Below are positions 27,327 through 36,751 of a stretch of DNA of 64,000 bases, piece after piece. The stretch is from Methylomagnum ishizawai (GTDB taxonomy: Bacteria > Pseudomonadota > Gammaproteobacteria > Methylococcales > Methylomonadaceae), in NCBI GenBank assembly GCA_945861705.1, contig CAMAVM010000008.1, positions 32,664 through 96,663 on the forward strand, written 5' to 3'. The position numbers and the translations under genes were made by a program. A model generated the notes under the pieces. It worked only from the letters and a program-made list of their open reading frames with translations, did no database searches and was not told the origin of the DNA. Every line of letters starts with the position of its first letter. Within the stretch, counting starts at the first letter, position 1.

Positions 27327-27968
27327 ATGGCAAAACCATTAATTCAAATGGCATTAGATTCTTTAGATTTCGACGCAACCGTAGGGCTTGCTACCCAAGT
27401 AGCTCCTTACGTTGATATTTTTGAAATCGGAACTCCTTGCATTAAACACAACGGCGTTAATCTGGTAAGAGAATTGAAAGCAAGATTCCCAGATAAACTG
27501 GTTTTAGTTGATCTTAAAACAATGGATGCTGGCGAATACGAAGCCACACCTTTCTACGCAGCAGGTGCTGATATATGCACCGTATTGGGCGTATCAGGCA
27601 TTGCAACCATTGCTGGCGTAATTAAAGCCGCTAATGCACACGGTGCAGAAGCGCAGGTTGACCTTATCAACGTGCCAGACAAATTGGATTGCGCTAAAGC
27701 ATCTGCTAATGCCGGCGCACAAATCATTGGTGTTCACACCGGTCTTGATGCACAAGCTGCGGGTCACACACCTTTCGTTGACTTGAACGACATCGCTAGA
27801 TTAGGTCTTCCAGTCAGAATTTCAGTTGCTGGTGGTATTAAACAATCGACCGTACAAGACGTTGTTCATGCTGGCGCAGGCATTATCGTTGTTGGTGCAG
27901 CGATTTACGGCGCACCATCGCCAGCAGAAGCGGCTCGTGAAATCCGTGAATTGGTTGACGCTGCATAA
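27327..27968 (+). CDS. hps: 3-hexulose-6-phosphate synthase
   Basis: A 213-residue TIM-barrel enzyme of the orotidine-decarboxylase suprafamily. It condenses formaldehyde with ribulose 5-phosphate to 3-hexulose 6-phosphate, the first step of the RuMP pathway in the cytoplasm. Diagnostic motifs are IQMALDSLDFD, EIGTPCIKHNGVN and the active-site VLVDLKTMDAGEYE; the phosphate loop is ISVAGGIKQST and IIVVGAAIYGA. It is followed by phi after 12 bases. This gene and xoxF are the strongest evidence of methylotrophy. Confidence 0.97.
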   Translation: MAKPLIQMALDSLDFDATVGLATQVAPYVDIFEIGTPCIKHNGVNLVRELKARFPDKLVLVDLKTMDAGEYEATPFYAAGADICTVLGVSGIATIAGVIKAANAHGAEAQVDLINVPDKLDCAKASANAGAQIIGVHTGLDAQAAGHTPFVDLNDIARLGLPVRISVAGGIKQSTVQDVVHAGAGIIVVGAAIYGAPSPAEAAREIRELVDAA

Positions 27969-27980
27969 TTAGGGATCGAC

Positions 27981-28514
27981 ATGCATCAGAAACTTATCAT
28001 AGATAAAATATCAAGCATCCTGGATGCGACCGACAAGTCGCATGACGTAAAGCTTACAGAAATGCTTGATAGCGCAAAGCGTATATTTATTGCTGGTGCA
28101 GGACGCTCTAAGCTAGTCGGCAATTTTTTTGCAATGCGGTTGGTACACGGTGGCTATGATGTCAGCGTGGTGGGTGAAATTGTTACGCCCAGCATCAAAA
28201 ATGGTGATTTATTAATCATCATTTCGGGTTCTGGCGAAACCGAGCAATTGATCGCTTTTACCAAAAGCGCAAGAAAAATGGGAGCCAACATTGTGTTGAT
28301 CTCTGCCAAAACTAGCTCAACAATTGGCGATATGGCTGATGCTGTGTTTGCTGTTGGTAGCCCTGACCAATATGGAAAAGTGGTCGGTATGCCGATGGGT
28401 ACGGTTTTCGAGCTGTCTACCCTGATTTTTTTGGAAGCCATCATATCGCACATAATCCATGAAAAAGGGATTGCCGAAGAAGTGATGAGAGAAAGGCACG
28501 CCAATTTGGAATAA
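27981..28514 (+). CDS. phi: 6-phospho-3-hexuloisomerase
   Basis: A 177-residue SIS-domain isomerase converting 3-hexulose 6-phosphate to fructose 6-phosphate. Motifs are FIAGAGRSKLVGNFFAMRL, GDLLIIISGSGET and the C-terminal catalytic stretch ending SHIIHEKGIAEEVMRERHANLE-like (split here). AGGGA precedes the ATG, 12 bases past hps. Also called hxlB or rmpB. Confidence 0.96.
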   Translation: MHQKLIIDKISSILDATDKSHDVKLTEMLDSAKRIFIAGAGRSKLVGNFFAMRLVHGGYDVSVVGEIVTPSIKNGDLLIIISGSGETEQLIAFTKSARKMGANIVLISAKTSSTIGDMADAVFAVGSPDQYGKVVGMPMGTVFELSTLIFLEAIISHIIHEKGIAEEVMRERHANLE

Positions 28515-28525
28515 GCCGTTGTTCT

Positions 28526-28556
28526 TACGAACGAATGGTATGCCCATTCGTTCGTA
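28526..28556 (+). repeat. Perfect 13-bp stem-loop between phi and tkt
   Basis: TACGAACGAATGG (28526-28538), a five-base loop and the exact complement (28544-28556). No T-run follows, so this is more likely an mRNA-stability or processing hairpin that sets different levels of hps-phi and tkt than a full terminator. Confidence 0.6.
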
Positions 28557-28649
28557 GCTTGCTTGGCACAATAACAAGAATAATTTTGTGACTATTCGCA
28601 TTAAGGATAAACGTCACTACTTAGAATAACTACACGTAAGGAGATTATT

Positions 28650-30644
28650 ATGACTTCGCGTCGTGAACTAGCGAACGCCATACGCGCTTTGAGCATGGAT
28701 GCCGTACAGAAAGCAAATTCCGGCCACCCAGGTGCGCCTATGGGTATGGCGGATATCGCCGAAGTGCTGTGGAATGACCACATGCGCCATAATCCCGTTA
28801 ATCCGAAATGGGCTAATCGTGACCGTTTTGTCCTGTCTAATGGACACGGTTCAATGCTGATTTACTCATTATTGCACTTGACTGGCTACGAACTTCCTAT
28901 CGAAGAATTAAAAAACTTCCGCCAATTGCATTCCAAAACCCCAGGGCATCCTGAATACGGCTATGCGCCGGGTATCGAAACAACGACTGGGCCTTTAGGT
29001 CAAGGCATTACCAACGCAGTTGGTATGGCAATCGCCGAAAAAGCATTGGCAGCGCAGTTTAATAAAGAAGGTCACAACATCGTCGATCATAATACCTACG
29101 TGTTTTTAGGTGATGGTTGTTTGATGGAAGGTATCTCACACGAAGCCTGTTCCTTGGCGGGGACGCTCGGCTTGGGCAACCTGATTGCATTTTGGGACGA
29201 CAACGGTATTTCTATCGACGGCCATGTTGATGGCTGGTTTACCGACAATACACCAAAACGCTTTGAAGCTTATGGCTGGCATGTGGTCGCCGATGTTGAC
29301 GGGCATGATAGTGATGCAATCGCTAAGGCTATCCAGTCTGCCAAATCAGTCAAAGATAAGCCGAGCATGATTTGCTGCAAAACAACAATCGGCTTCGGAT
29401 CGCCCAACAAGGCGGGAACGCATGGCTGTCACGGGGCAGCACTAGGTGATGCTGAGGTTGCGTTGACAAGAACAGAACTGGGCTGGACGCACGAACCATT
29501 CGTTATCCCCAGCGAAGTTTATGCGGGTTGGGATGCTAAAGCTAAAGGCACGAAAGCTGAACAAGACTGGAATGCCAAGTTTGCTGCGTATAAATCTGCC
29601 TATCCCGAACTGGCCGCAGAATTTGAACGCCGTATGAACGGCGATTTGCCCAAAACCTGGGCGGCTGATGCCGATAACTTTATCAGTGCAGTAAATAGCG
29701 AAGCAAAAACCACGGCAACTAGACTTTCTTCGCTGGCAACTATTGAAGGCTATGCCAATCTGCTACCCGAAATTTTTGGGGGTTCAGCCGACTTGGGTTG
29801 CTCCAATATGACCGAATGGAAAGGCCACAAGCCCATGCGGGCAAACAAGCCTGATGCCAATTACGTCAATTATGGTGTCCGTGAATTCGGCATGTCGGCC
29901 ATCATGAACGGTATCGCCCTGCATGGCGGATTGATTCCCTTTGGCGCGACCTTCCTGATGTTCTCAGAATACGCCCGAAATGCCGTGCGTATGTCAGCGC
30001 TGATGGGCATCCGTTCTATTTTTGTCTATACCCATGATTCCATTGGTCTCGGTGAAGATGGTCCGACCCATCAACCTGTAGAACAAACAGCCACCTTGCG
30101 GATGATTCCCAATATGCACGTTTGGCGGCCTTGTGATGCGGTTGAGACAGCAGTCTGTTGGCGAGCGGCGATAGAACGTAAGGATGGACCTAGCGTTTTG
30201 GTATTCTCCCGTCAAAATTTGGCGCACATGCCCAGAACAGCCGATCAAATCAGCGCGATTTATCGTGGTGGCTATGTCCTTAAAGATGCCGGTGGCACGC
30301 CGGATGCAATCATTATCGCTACGGGTTCAGAAGTGGAATTGGCAGTCAAAGCAGCGGATGAATTGGCGGCAAAAGGCAAAAAAATTCGTGTTGTCTCCAT
30401 GCCTTCAACCAACTTGTTTGATGCCCAAGATGAAGCTTACCGCGAATCGGTATTGCCGTCAGCCGTCACCAAGCGCGTTGCGGTGGAAGCTGGAGTGACT
30501 GATGGCTGGTGGAAATATGTAGGTACAAATGGCAAGATTGTTGGATTAAATCGTTTCGGCGAATCTGCGCCAGCAGGACAATTATTCAAGGAGTTTGGAT
30601 TTACAGTCGAAAATGTGGTCAAGCACATAGAAGCGGTGCTTTGA
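28650..30644 (+). CDS. tkt: Transketolase
   Basis: A 664-residue thiamine-diphosphate enzyme that regenerates ribulose 5-phosphate acceptors for formaldehyde fixation by moving two-carbon units. Motifs are [19 protein letters not shown], ThDP motif [15 protein letters not shown] to DDNGISIDG, and catalytic Glu in [12 protein letters not shown]. Length is typical of bacterial TktA. AAGGAG precedes the ATG by seven bases. It is quite unlike the second transketolase at 52879-54780. Confidence 0.96.
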   Translation: MTSRRELANAIRALSMDAVQKANSGHPGAPMGMADIAEVLWNDHMRHNPVNPKWANRDRFVLSNGHGSMLIYSLLHLTGYELPIEELKNFRQLHSKTPGHPEYGYAPGIETTTGPLGQGITNAVGMAIAEKALAAQFNKEGHNIVDHNTYVFLGDGCLMEGISHEACSLAGTLGLGNLIAFWDDNGISIDGHVDGWFTDNTPKRFEAYGWHVVADVDGHDSDAIAKAIQSAKSVKDKPSMICCKTTIGFGSPNKAGTHGCHGAALGDAEVALTRTELGWTHEPFVIPSEVYAGWDAKAKGTKAEQDWNAKFAAYKSAYPELAAEFERRMNGDLPKTWAADADNFISAVNSEAKTTATRLSSLATIEGYANLLPEIFGGSADLGCSNMTEWKGHKPMRANKPDANYVNYGVREFGMSAIMNGIALHGGLIPFGATFLMFSEYARNAVRMSALMGIRSIFVYTHDSIGLGEDGPTHQPVEQTATLRMIPNMHVWRPCDAVETAVCWRAAIERKDGPSVLVFSRQNLAHMPRTADQISAIYRGGYVLKDAGGTPDAIIIATGSEVELAVKAADELAAKGKKIRVVSMPSTNLFDAQDEAYRESVLPSAVTKRVAVEAGVTDGWWKYVGTNGKIVGLNRFGESAPAGQLFKEFGFTVENVVKHIEAVL

Positions 30645-30735
30645 ACTATCGTAGACAACGATTTTGTTACATACAACGGACAGGAACCTCGACAATGGTT
30701 TTTGCCTATTTAATACGACTTATAGGGTGAATAGC

Positions 30736-31416
30736 GTGAAAAATATTGATTTGACCAAAAGTGTATTTGCTGCACTAATGCTGGTAAGCACTGTAGCCGG
30801 CGCAGAAGACAACTATCCAGCATCTGATTTTCAACCTAAAGTGCTTTACCAGGATGAGGCGGCTGCGAAAGCATCTGAAAGTAGTCCTGCAGCAAAATCC
30901 GCTCCGGCAGCAGCGGCTTCTAGCAGCAGCGATTCTGAATATCCAGCGACAAATTTTCAGCCCAAAGTGCTGTATTCTGACCCTGACTACAAGCATTCAG
31001 CGGCTAGTCCAGGATCGTCAACAGGTTCGGCTCAGGCTGTAAGCGCCGATTCAGATGTTACTCCAGCAACAGTTGGGAAGGAAGAATCTTTAGCGGGCTA
31101 TTTGCTTGGGTTAATCGTGTTTGCTGTCGCAGGATTTGTATTATTCAAGAAGGGTGCTTGCCCAGGTGTCGCTGATAAAAGCAGCACCGCTAGTGCCGCT
31201 AAAGCAACAGGTGGTTTGACGGGTGTAGCTAAGTATCTGCTGAAAACATCTGGTACCGGTGTGTCCAGATATTTAGAAAAAAATGCAAAGAATGCACCTG
31301 CTGCATCTGCGGTGACGGGTGTTGCGAAGTATTTGGCAAATCAGGCTTCATCAGCAAAAGAAACTGCAAGCCAAGCGGCTACAGGTGTTGAAAAATATCT
31401 GCGAGACAAGGGGTAA
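30736..31416 (+). CDS. Membrane protein with exported YPA repeats and cytoplasmic TGVxxYL repeats
   Basis: A 226-residue protein starting at GTG 30736 (AGGGTGA five bases upstream). Parts in order: signal sequence (1-23); two exported repeats, NYPASDFQPKVLY (26-38) and EYPATNFQPKVLY (68-80), in Ala/Ser-rich linkers; transmembrane helix (about 118-137); then cytoplasmic LTGVAKYL, GTGVSRYL, VTGVAKYL and ATGVEKYL (glycines 163, 175, 195 and 217). The exported unit is that of the protein at 6563-6973, and the cytoplasmic unit is that of the next gene. It lies between transketolase and transaldolase. Family not recognised; a bridge or anchor role is inferred. An uncleaved signal would change the topology. 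Confidence 0.75.
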   Translation: MKNIDLTKSVFAALMLVSTVAGAEDNYPASDFQPKVLYQDEAAAKASESSPAAKSAPAAAASSSSDSEYPATNFQPKVLYSDPDYKHSAASPGSSTGSAQAVSADSDVTPATVGKEESLAGYLLGLIVFAVAGFVLFKKGACPGVADKSSTASAAKATGGLTGVAKYLLKTSGTGVSRYLEKNAKNAPAASAVTGVAKYLANQASSAKETASQAATGVEKYLRDKG

Positions 31417-31419
31417 CCA

Positions 31420-32655
31420 ATGAATTCAAATGACTTTGGCGGCGCAGTTATTCCTGCAATGGCTGGCTTCTTTTTATTTGGAAAACGAGCCAAAGTTCAG
31501 GAGATTCAGCAGGATAGACCGCAGCAGTTACCTATGGTTCTAAACATTGATCCGAATGGTCTTACTGGGGTGGCTAAGTACTTAATCGCAACACCTTTGG
31601 TTACAGGTGTTGCCAAGTACATGAAAAAAAAGGAAAAGCACCCTATGACCAGCGTGGAGTTATATGTTTTGAGGCAATCTATTGCTGAAAAAAACATACC
31701 CGCCCCAACAGGTGTTTCCAAGTATCTTGCTAAAGTAGCCAAAGACGCGCCCGTACGAAAAAAGACGAGTGTTGACAAGTATGTCGCCAAACAAGAATTG
31801 GCTACCAGAAGTTTTTCAACATTGACAGGGGTTGCCAAGTACCAAGCCGAACAGGAATTGCTGGCAAGAAAACAGGCTGCTGCCGCTCTGGTCAAACGCT
31901 ATTTGGATAACGAAGAAGCGGCATTAATTTCTGCAAAAGCAGCGGCTGATGCCGCCTATGAGGCTTCAAGAAATATGGGTTATCAAGAAGATACAGAAGT
32001 TGAAGTGGTAGAAGTTGCTACCACTCGTGTTGGTAGATACTTGCAAGAACAGGCGGCATTGTCAAAAAAAAAGCCAGCGATCACAGGAGTCGGCAGGTAT
32101 TTAGCTAAACAGATAGCCCTAGATAGCCAAAAGCCGACTATTAGCGGGGTTGGTAAGTATTTGCGTGAGCAATCAGTCGTTCAAAGTAAAAAACCTGCGC
32201 CAACGGGCGTTGCTAGGTATTTGTCAAACCAACTTAGCGCACCTGCATTCGCACCAAAAGTGACGCTTGTACAAAGTGGGGTCGCCCGATATTTAGCGTC
32301 ACAGAAAGTGGTTGAAACCAACAAACCAAGTCTTTCTGGGGTGGCAAAGTATTTGGAAAGACAATCGCAAGCCGACAAAGATAAAGCCAATTTGCAAATT
32401 ACAAGCAATTTGCTCGAATACGAAGTGACTCACGAAGCTGAAAAGTGTTTGGAAGGTGAGTTTATCCCCGCAAATGATTTGTCATCTGCAACAGGGGTTT
32501 CAAGATACCTTGAAAGACAAAGTGATGTTGTTAACGTAGCAAAGGTAAAAATCACCGGTGTATCGCGTTATCTCGAAAAACAAGTAGGCTCAGTAAAACA
32601 AACGCTCACATCCGCACCGACGGGAGTTGAACGGTATTTGTTAAATAGAGCTTAA
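31420..32655 (+). CDS. Tandem TGVxxYL-repeat protein (about 16 units) in the RuMP cluster
   Basis: A 411-residue protein, three bases after its partner, with ribosome site AGGGG overlapping that stop. A short hydrophobic start (GGAVIPAMAGFFLFGKRA) resembles the end of the partner's membrane helix (AGFVLFKKGA). The rest is about 16 copies of [ST]GVx[KR]YLxxQ, with core Val near 51, 64, 79, 99, 118, 138, 158, 204, 224, 244, 264, 288, 308, 360, 381 and 403; several runs have an exact 20-residue step. Units 3, 5, 7 and 8 are degenerate. Linkers are Lys/Gln/Ala/Pro-rich. Each unit would make a short amphipathic helix (V, Y, L on one face). No enzyme motif. Resembles a multivalent scaffold; the function is unknown. 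Confidence 0.75.
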   Translation: MNSNDFGGAVIPAMAGFFLFGKRAKVQEIQQDRPQQLPMVLNIDPNGLTGVAKYLIATPLVTGVAKYMKKKEKHPMTSVELYVLRQSIAEKNIPAPTGVSKYLAKVAKDAPVRKKTSVDKYVAKQELATRSFSTLTGVAKYQAEQELLARKQAAAALVKRYLDNEEAALISAKAAADAAYEASRNMGYQEDTEVEVVEVATTRVGRYLQEQAALSKKKPAITGVGRYLAKQIALDSQKPTISGVGKYLREQSVVQSKKPAPTGVARYLSNQLSAPAFAPKVTLVQSGVARYLASQKVVETNKPSLSGVAKYLERQSQADKDKANLQITSNLLEYEVTHEAEKCLEGEFIPANDLSSATGVSRYLERQSDVVNVAKVKITGVSRYLEKQVGSVKQTLTSAPTGVERYLLNRA

Positions 32656-32712
32656 AATAGTAGATTGTTAGATTAGCACAAAAGTAAATCCAAATATTTG
32701 ATTTTTATAAAT

Positions 32713-32740
32713 AAAACCAAGGTTATCTTGGTTTTTGTTT
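32713..32740 (+). terminator. Terminator after the TGVxxYL-repeat gene
   Basis: AAAACCAAG, loop GTTAT and CTTGGTTTT followed by TGTTT. Nine pairs and a T-rich tail make a good intrinsic terminator, 58 bases past the stop and before tal. Confidence 0.75.
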
Positions 32741-32826
32741 ATATTCACCATCTTCACTTTCTCGTGAATTTATGGTAATATCTCATCCCTAAAAAATTTC
32801 CAACTTTACTGAAAGGTACTTAAATT

Positions 32827-33837
32827 ATGGCAAAGAATTTACTTGAACAACTCAGAGAAATGACTGTTGTTGTGTCCGATACCGGCGACATACAAGCCAT
32901 TGAAACTTTCAAACCACAAGACGCTACAACTAATCCATCGTTGATTACTGCGGCGGCACAAATGCCACAGTACCAAGATATTGTTGATGATACACTGAAA
33001 GCTGCCAGAAATAAGCTCGGCAACGATGCAACATCCGCACAAGTCGCTTCCTTGGCGTTTGATCGTTTGGCGGTTTCTTTCGGTCTAAAAATTCTGGAAA
33101 TTATTCCTGGTCGCGTTTCAACAGAAGTCGATGCCAGACTTTCTTATGATACAGAAGCAACCATCGCAAAAGGCCGCGAATTAATTGCCCAATACCAAGA
33201 GAAAGGTATTTCTAAAGATCGTGTGTTGATTAAAATTGCTTCAACCTGGGAAGGCATACAAGCTGCTGCCGTGTTGGAAAAAGAAGGCATACATTGCAAC
33301 TTGACCTTATTGTTTGGTTTGCACCAAGCAATCGCTTGTGCAGAGAATGGCATTACTTTGATTTCTCCTTTTGTTGGTCGAATTCTGGACTGGTACAAGA
33401 AAGATACTGGTTGTGATTCATATCCATCTGCTGAAGATCCAGGTGTGCTTTCTGTGACTGAAGTTTACAATTACTATAAAAAATTCGGCTACAAGACCGA
33501 AGTTATGGGCGCAAGTTTCCGTAACATCGGTGAAATTACCGAACTGGCTGGCGTTGATTTGTTGACAATTGCACCATCATTATTGGCAGAATTGCAAGCT
33601 GCAACAGGCGAATTACCGCGCAAATTAGATCCGCAAACAGCAGCAAATTCGCCTATTGCGAAGATAAACATGGATAAGGCAACATTTGACCGCATGCACC
33701 AAGAAAACCGGATGGCTAATGATAAGCTGGCTGAAGGTATTTTAGGCTTCGAGAAAGCGCTTGAAAGCCTTGAAGAATTGCTTTCTGCAAGGCTTGCAAA
33801 ACTCGAACACATGGACAAAGAAACCGTCCCTGCTTAG
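32827..33837 (+). CDS. tal: Transaldolase
   Basis: A 336-residue class I transaldolase that moves dihydroxyacetone units between sugar phosphates in the regenerative half of the RuMP cycle. Motifs are DATTNPSLI near residue 37 and [12 protein letters not shown] with the Schiff-base Lys; [13 protein letters not shown] follows. It is about 20 residues longer than E. coli TalB, with a charged C-terminal extension. AAGG precedes the ATG. A terminator upstream suggests its own promoter; TAATAT near 32780 is a possible -10. Confidence 0.95.
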   Translation: MAKNLLEQLREMTVVVSDTGDIQAIETFKPQDATTNPSLITAAAQMPQYQDIVDDTLKAARNKLGNDATSAQVASLAFDRLAVSFGLKILEIIPGRVSTEVDARLSYDTEATIAKGRELIAQYQEKGISKDRVLIKIASTWEGIQAAAVLEKEGIHCNLTLLFGLHQAIACAENGITLISPFVGRILDWYKKDTGCDSYPSAEDPGVLSVTEVYNYYKKFGYKTEVMGASFRNIGEITELAGVDLLTIAPSLLAELQAATGELPRKLDPQTAANSPIAKINMDKATFDRMHQENRMANDKLAEGILGFEKALESLEELLSARLAKLEHMDKETVPA

Positions 33838-33885
33838 TTAGAACTCGGCACGTTAGCGTAAGTGCTTGTTCCACATAAAAACAAT

Positions 33886-33918
33886 ATCGCTCCGACACTG
33901 TGTGTCGGGGCGATTTTA
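33886..33918 (+). terminator. Strong stem-loop between tal and fba
   Basis: Arms 33886-33898 and 33902-33914 pair over 13 positions (one G-T) around a three-base loop, then TTTA. The T-run is short, so partial termination or mRNA protection is likely. Confidence 0.65.
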
Positions 33919-33941
33919 CTATACACACACGATAAAATAAT

Positions 33942-35021
33942 ATGTCACAAAAAATTTTAGATGTTGTTAAACCCGGTGTTGTAACCGGTAATGATGTGCA
34001 AAAAGTCTTTGCAATCTGCAAAGCCAATAGTTTCGCGTTACCCGCCGTTAATGTTATCAATACAGATACCATTAATGCTGTATTAGAAGCGGCCGCCAAA
34101 GTTAAATCCCCAGTCATTATCCAGTTTTCAAACGGTGGCGCGCAATTTTACGCCGGCAAAGGACTAAAACTGGAAGGCCAACAAAATGCCATTTTAGGAG
34201 CAATCTCAGGCGCACAGCATGTTCATCTGATGGCTGAAAAATATGGTGTGCCCGTCATTCTCCATACCGACCACGCGGCAAAAAAATTGTTGCCTTGGAT
34301 TGATGGCTTGCTGGATGCTGGCGAAAAACATTTTGCCGCTACCGGAAAACCATTGTTCAGTTCACACATGCTGGATTTGTCAGAAGAAAGCCTGAAAGAA
34401 AACATTGAGATTTGTGGAGAATACCTCAAACGTATGTCCAAGATGGATATGACGCTGGAAATCGAGTTAGGCGTTACCGGCGGTGAGGAAGACGGTGTTG
34501 ATAATACTGATATGGATCACTCCTTGTTGTACACTCAGCCAGAAGATGTGGCCTATGCGTATGAAGAGTTGAGCAAAATCAGCCCTAGATTCACCATTGC
34601 TGCGTCTTTCGGTAATGTTCACGGCGTGTACAAACCCGGTAACGTTAAATTAACACCGACAATCTTGGCTAATTCTCAAAAACACGTCTCAGAAAAATAC
34701 GGCGTTGCTAAAAACACCTTGGACTTCGTATTCCACGGCGGTTCAGGTTCAACCCCAGCAGAGATCAAAGAATCCATCAGCTACGGCGTTGTTAAGATGA
34801 ATATCGACACCGATACCCAATGGGCAACTTGGGCTGCGGTGATGGAGTTTTACAAGAAAAATGAAGGTTATTTGCAAGGCCAAATCGGTAATCCAGAAGG
34901 CGACGATAAGCCTAACAAAAAATATTACGATCCGCGTGTATGGCAACGTGCAGGTGAGGTTGGTATGGTGACGCGTTTAGAACAAGCCTTTCAAGAATTG
35001 AATTCAGTCGGTTCTTTGTAA
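33942..35021 (+). CDS. fba: Fructose-bisphosphate aldolase, class II
   Basis: A 359-residue zinc aldolase splitting fructose 1,6-bisphosphate, and in the RuMP cycle also supplying the rearrangement phase. Motifs are ILHTDHAAKKLLPWIDGLL with zinc ligand His, LEIELGVTGGEEDGVDN, and DFVFHGGSGSTPAEI with the GGSGS phosphate site. Length is typical of E. coli FbaA. The ribosome site before the ATG is weak. It ends at a strong terminator facing the sugar kinase gene. Confidence 0.96.
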   Translation: MSQKILDVVKPGVVTGNDVQKVFAICKANSFALPAVNVINTDTINAVLEAAAKVKSPVIIQFSNGGAQFYAGKGLKLEGQQNAILGAISGAQHVHLMAEKYGVPVILHTDHAAKKLLPWIDGLLDAGEKHFAATGKPLFSSHMLDLSEESLKENIEICGEYLKRMSKMDMTLEIELGVTGGEEDGVDNTDMDHSLLYTQPEDVAYAYEELSKISPRFTIAASFGNVHGVYKPGNVKLTPTILANSQKHVSEKYGVAKNTLDFVFHGGSGSTPAEIKESISYGVVKMNIDTDTQWATWAAVMEFYKKNEGYLQGQIGNPEGDDKPNKKYYDPRVWQRAGEVGMVTRLEQAFQELNSVGSL

Positions 35022-35041
35022 TAAAGCTTAGTTACCCCATT

Positions 35042-35069
35042 AAAAACCGGCCATAGTGCCGGTTTTTTT
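35042..35069 (+). terminator. Terminator after fba
   Basis: AAAACCGGC, loop CATAGT, GCCGGTTTT and a further T-run form a nine-pair intrinsic terminator 20 bases past fba. The A-rich left arm may let it serve the convergent kinase gene too. Confidence 0.9.
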
Positions 35070-35100
35070 ATGCCACATGTGAGCTTAATGTAAGCTACTC

Positions 35101-35982
35101 CTACTGCCAGGACGCAATAAATGGCTGGTAGAAATCCAAATCATCTACTGTTGCGCCTCGTTGACCTGTAATAGCGCTGGCAAATAATTGCGCCCTTTCC
35201 ATAGTTTGCCCTAGAGGCCAGCCAAGATTAAGGCCAAGCAACAAGATTGCAGAAAAAGCATCACCCGCTCCAACGGTATCTATAAGGTCTACTGGCGTAG
35301 TAGGCGATACAGAAAAGAATTTACCAGAATTATCCAAAGCTAAAGCGCCTTCCTCACCGCAAGTGACAATGATACCTTCCAGCTTATACCGCAACACAAG
35401 CTCTTTCATGCTAGTTTTAACGTCAGTCATATCATCTTTTAAAGTTTGCAACTCTTGAAGATTCAGCTTAAGCCAGTCAGCATCTTTTATAAGCCCAAGA
35501 ACATCAGCCTTATTCCACCAAGGTTGCCGTAAATTAACATCAATGAAAATTTTGCCTTTATGCAATGCTTTTAATGAAGTTAAGGTCTGTCTTGATAAGA
35601 TTGAGCGAGCAGCTAGTGTGCCGTGATACAAAATACCAGTGTGGTTAATACCAATTAAGTCCGCCATTTCAATATGATCGTAGGCTTGATCGGGCAAAAT
35701 AGAGTAACTGGGTTCACCTTGTTCAATTGTCACTGCTACTTGTCCGGTTGGGTAACAAAAATCCTGTTGCAAAAAACCAGGATTCATATTCCATGATTGC
35801 ATTGCTACTCGAATTTGGAGGCCCGACGGATCATTGCCAATTCGACTGATAAATTGCGGATTCCCGCCAAAAGCCTGTAAATGCCAAGCGACATTGAAAG
35901 GTGCGCCGCCCAATACTTTATTTCCATCAGGAAAATGATCGAACAAGACTTCTCCAAAAACAGTGATTGCATTGTTTTTCAT
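35101..35982 (-). CDS. PfkB-family sugar kinase (probable fructokinase)
   Basis: A 293-residue ribokinase-fold kinase. The N-terminal sugar motif is VLGGAPFNVAWHLQAFGGNPQFISRIGND and the C-terminal catalytic motif VDLIDTVGAGDAFSAILLLG with the base Asp. FGEVLFDHFPDG at the start is typical of fructokinases. Methanotrophs use fructokinase in sucrose turnover; here it converges on fba and no sucrose genes are present. Substrate is not certain. Confidence 0.85.
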   Translation of the reverse strand: MKNNAITVFGEVLFDHFPDGNKVLGGAPFNVAWHLQAFGGNPQFISRIGNDPSGLQIRVAMQSWNMNPGFLQQDFCYPTGQVAVTIEQGEPSYSILPDQAYDHIEMADLIGINHTGILYHGTLAARSILSRQTLTSLKALHKGKIFIDVNLRQPWWNKADVLGLIKDADWLKLNLQELQTLKDDMTDVKTSMKELVLRYKLEGIIVTCGEEGALALDNSGKFFSVSPTTPVDLIDTVGAGDAFSAILLLGLNLGWPLGQTMERAQLFASAITGQRGATVDDLDFYQPFIASWQ

Positions 35983-36100
35983 TGCTTTTTTACGACTGTA
36001 GGAATTTTCGTTAGATTATCTTCAGAATTATAAGTAAAGCTGTCTGATTGTGTGGTAATTTTCTGACAAGTCAAAGCAGTACTTTTATTATTAAGCGAGA

Positions 36101-36748
36101 ATGATGACTACGAACAAGATATTCGATCAAGATTGTCAACAATGTAAACGTTTGTTTGATTTCCTGTGCGAAGTCAAACAGAAATATCCCGATTACCACG
36201 CCCGTCCCGTAGCGCCATTCGGCGATCAACAGGTGGAGCTGTTAATCGTTGGTTTGGCTCCCGGTATGCACGGGGCAAACGCAACAGGTCGGCCTTTTAC
36301 GGGCGATTATGCGGGAATTTTGCTTTATGAAACGCTTTATGAGTTTGGCTATAGCAATAAGCCTACTTCTGAATTCATATCAGATGGCTTGCAATTAAGG
36401 AATTGCCGAATAACCAATGCCGTAAAATGCCTACCTCCACAAAACAAGCCGACAACAGGTGAGATAGCGCAATGCAATTCGTTTTTGGCGGCGGAATTGC
36501 AAACATTGCCGGAACAAACAGTGATTATGGCCTTGGGGACAATCGCGCACCAAGCTGTGCTTAAGGCTTATAACTTAAAAATAAGCAGCGCAAAATTCGG
36601 CCATAATGTAATCCATAACTTGCCAAATGGTCGCAGACTGGTCGATTCCTACCATTGCAGCCGCTATAATACCCAGACCAAACGTCTAACTAAGGATACT
36701 TTTGCCGATGTTTTTCGTACAGTTGGCAAATTATCAAAAGCCGAATGA
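36101..36748 (+). CDS. Uracil-DNA glycosylase, family 5 (UDGb)
   Basis: A 215-residue iron-sulfur DNA glycosylase that removes deaminated bases. CQQC near residue 14 and later cysteines can hold the 4Fe-4S cluster. Motif 1 is GLAPGMHGANATGRPFTGDYAG, the family 5 form in which the catalytic Asp of other UDGs is missing. Motif 2 near the end is DSYHCSRYNTQT. ATG 36101 or 36104 are both possible. It converges with the propeller lipoprotein gene, leaving three bases between stops. Confidence 0.88.
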   Translation: MMTTNKIFDQDCQQCKRLFDFLCEVKQKYPDYHARPVAPFGDQQVELLIVGLAPGMHGANATGRPFTGDYAGILLYETLYEFGYSNKPTSEFISDGLQLRNCRITNAVKCLPPQNKPTTGEIAQCNSFLAAELQTLPEQTVIMALGTIAHQAVLKAYNLKISSAKFGHNVIHNLPNGRRLVDSYHCSRYNTQTKRLTKDTFADVFRTVGKLSKAE

Positions 36749-36751
36749 GCA

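Noticed and set aside
30711..30727. TAATACGACTTATAGGG, like a T7 RNA polymerase promoter lacking three bases
   Set aside because: The deletion changes the spacing between recognition and start regions, no T7-type phage polymerase is nearby, and a 17-base AT-rich match can arise by chance just before the repeat-protein gene.
30664..30735. TTG-start extension of the membrane repeat protein
   Set aside because: It would place a polar stretch before the signal sequence, and the GTG at 30736 has a fitting ribosome site.
28650..35021. Calvin-cycle cluster
   Set aside because: Transketolase, transaldolase and aldolase are also Calvin-cycle or pentose-phosphate genes, but hps-phi adjacency and absence of rubisco or phosphoribulokinase point to RuMP.
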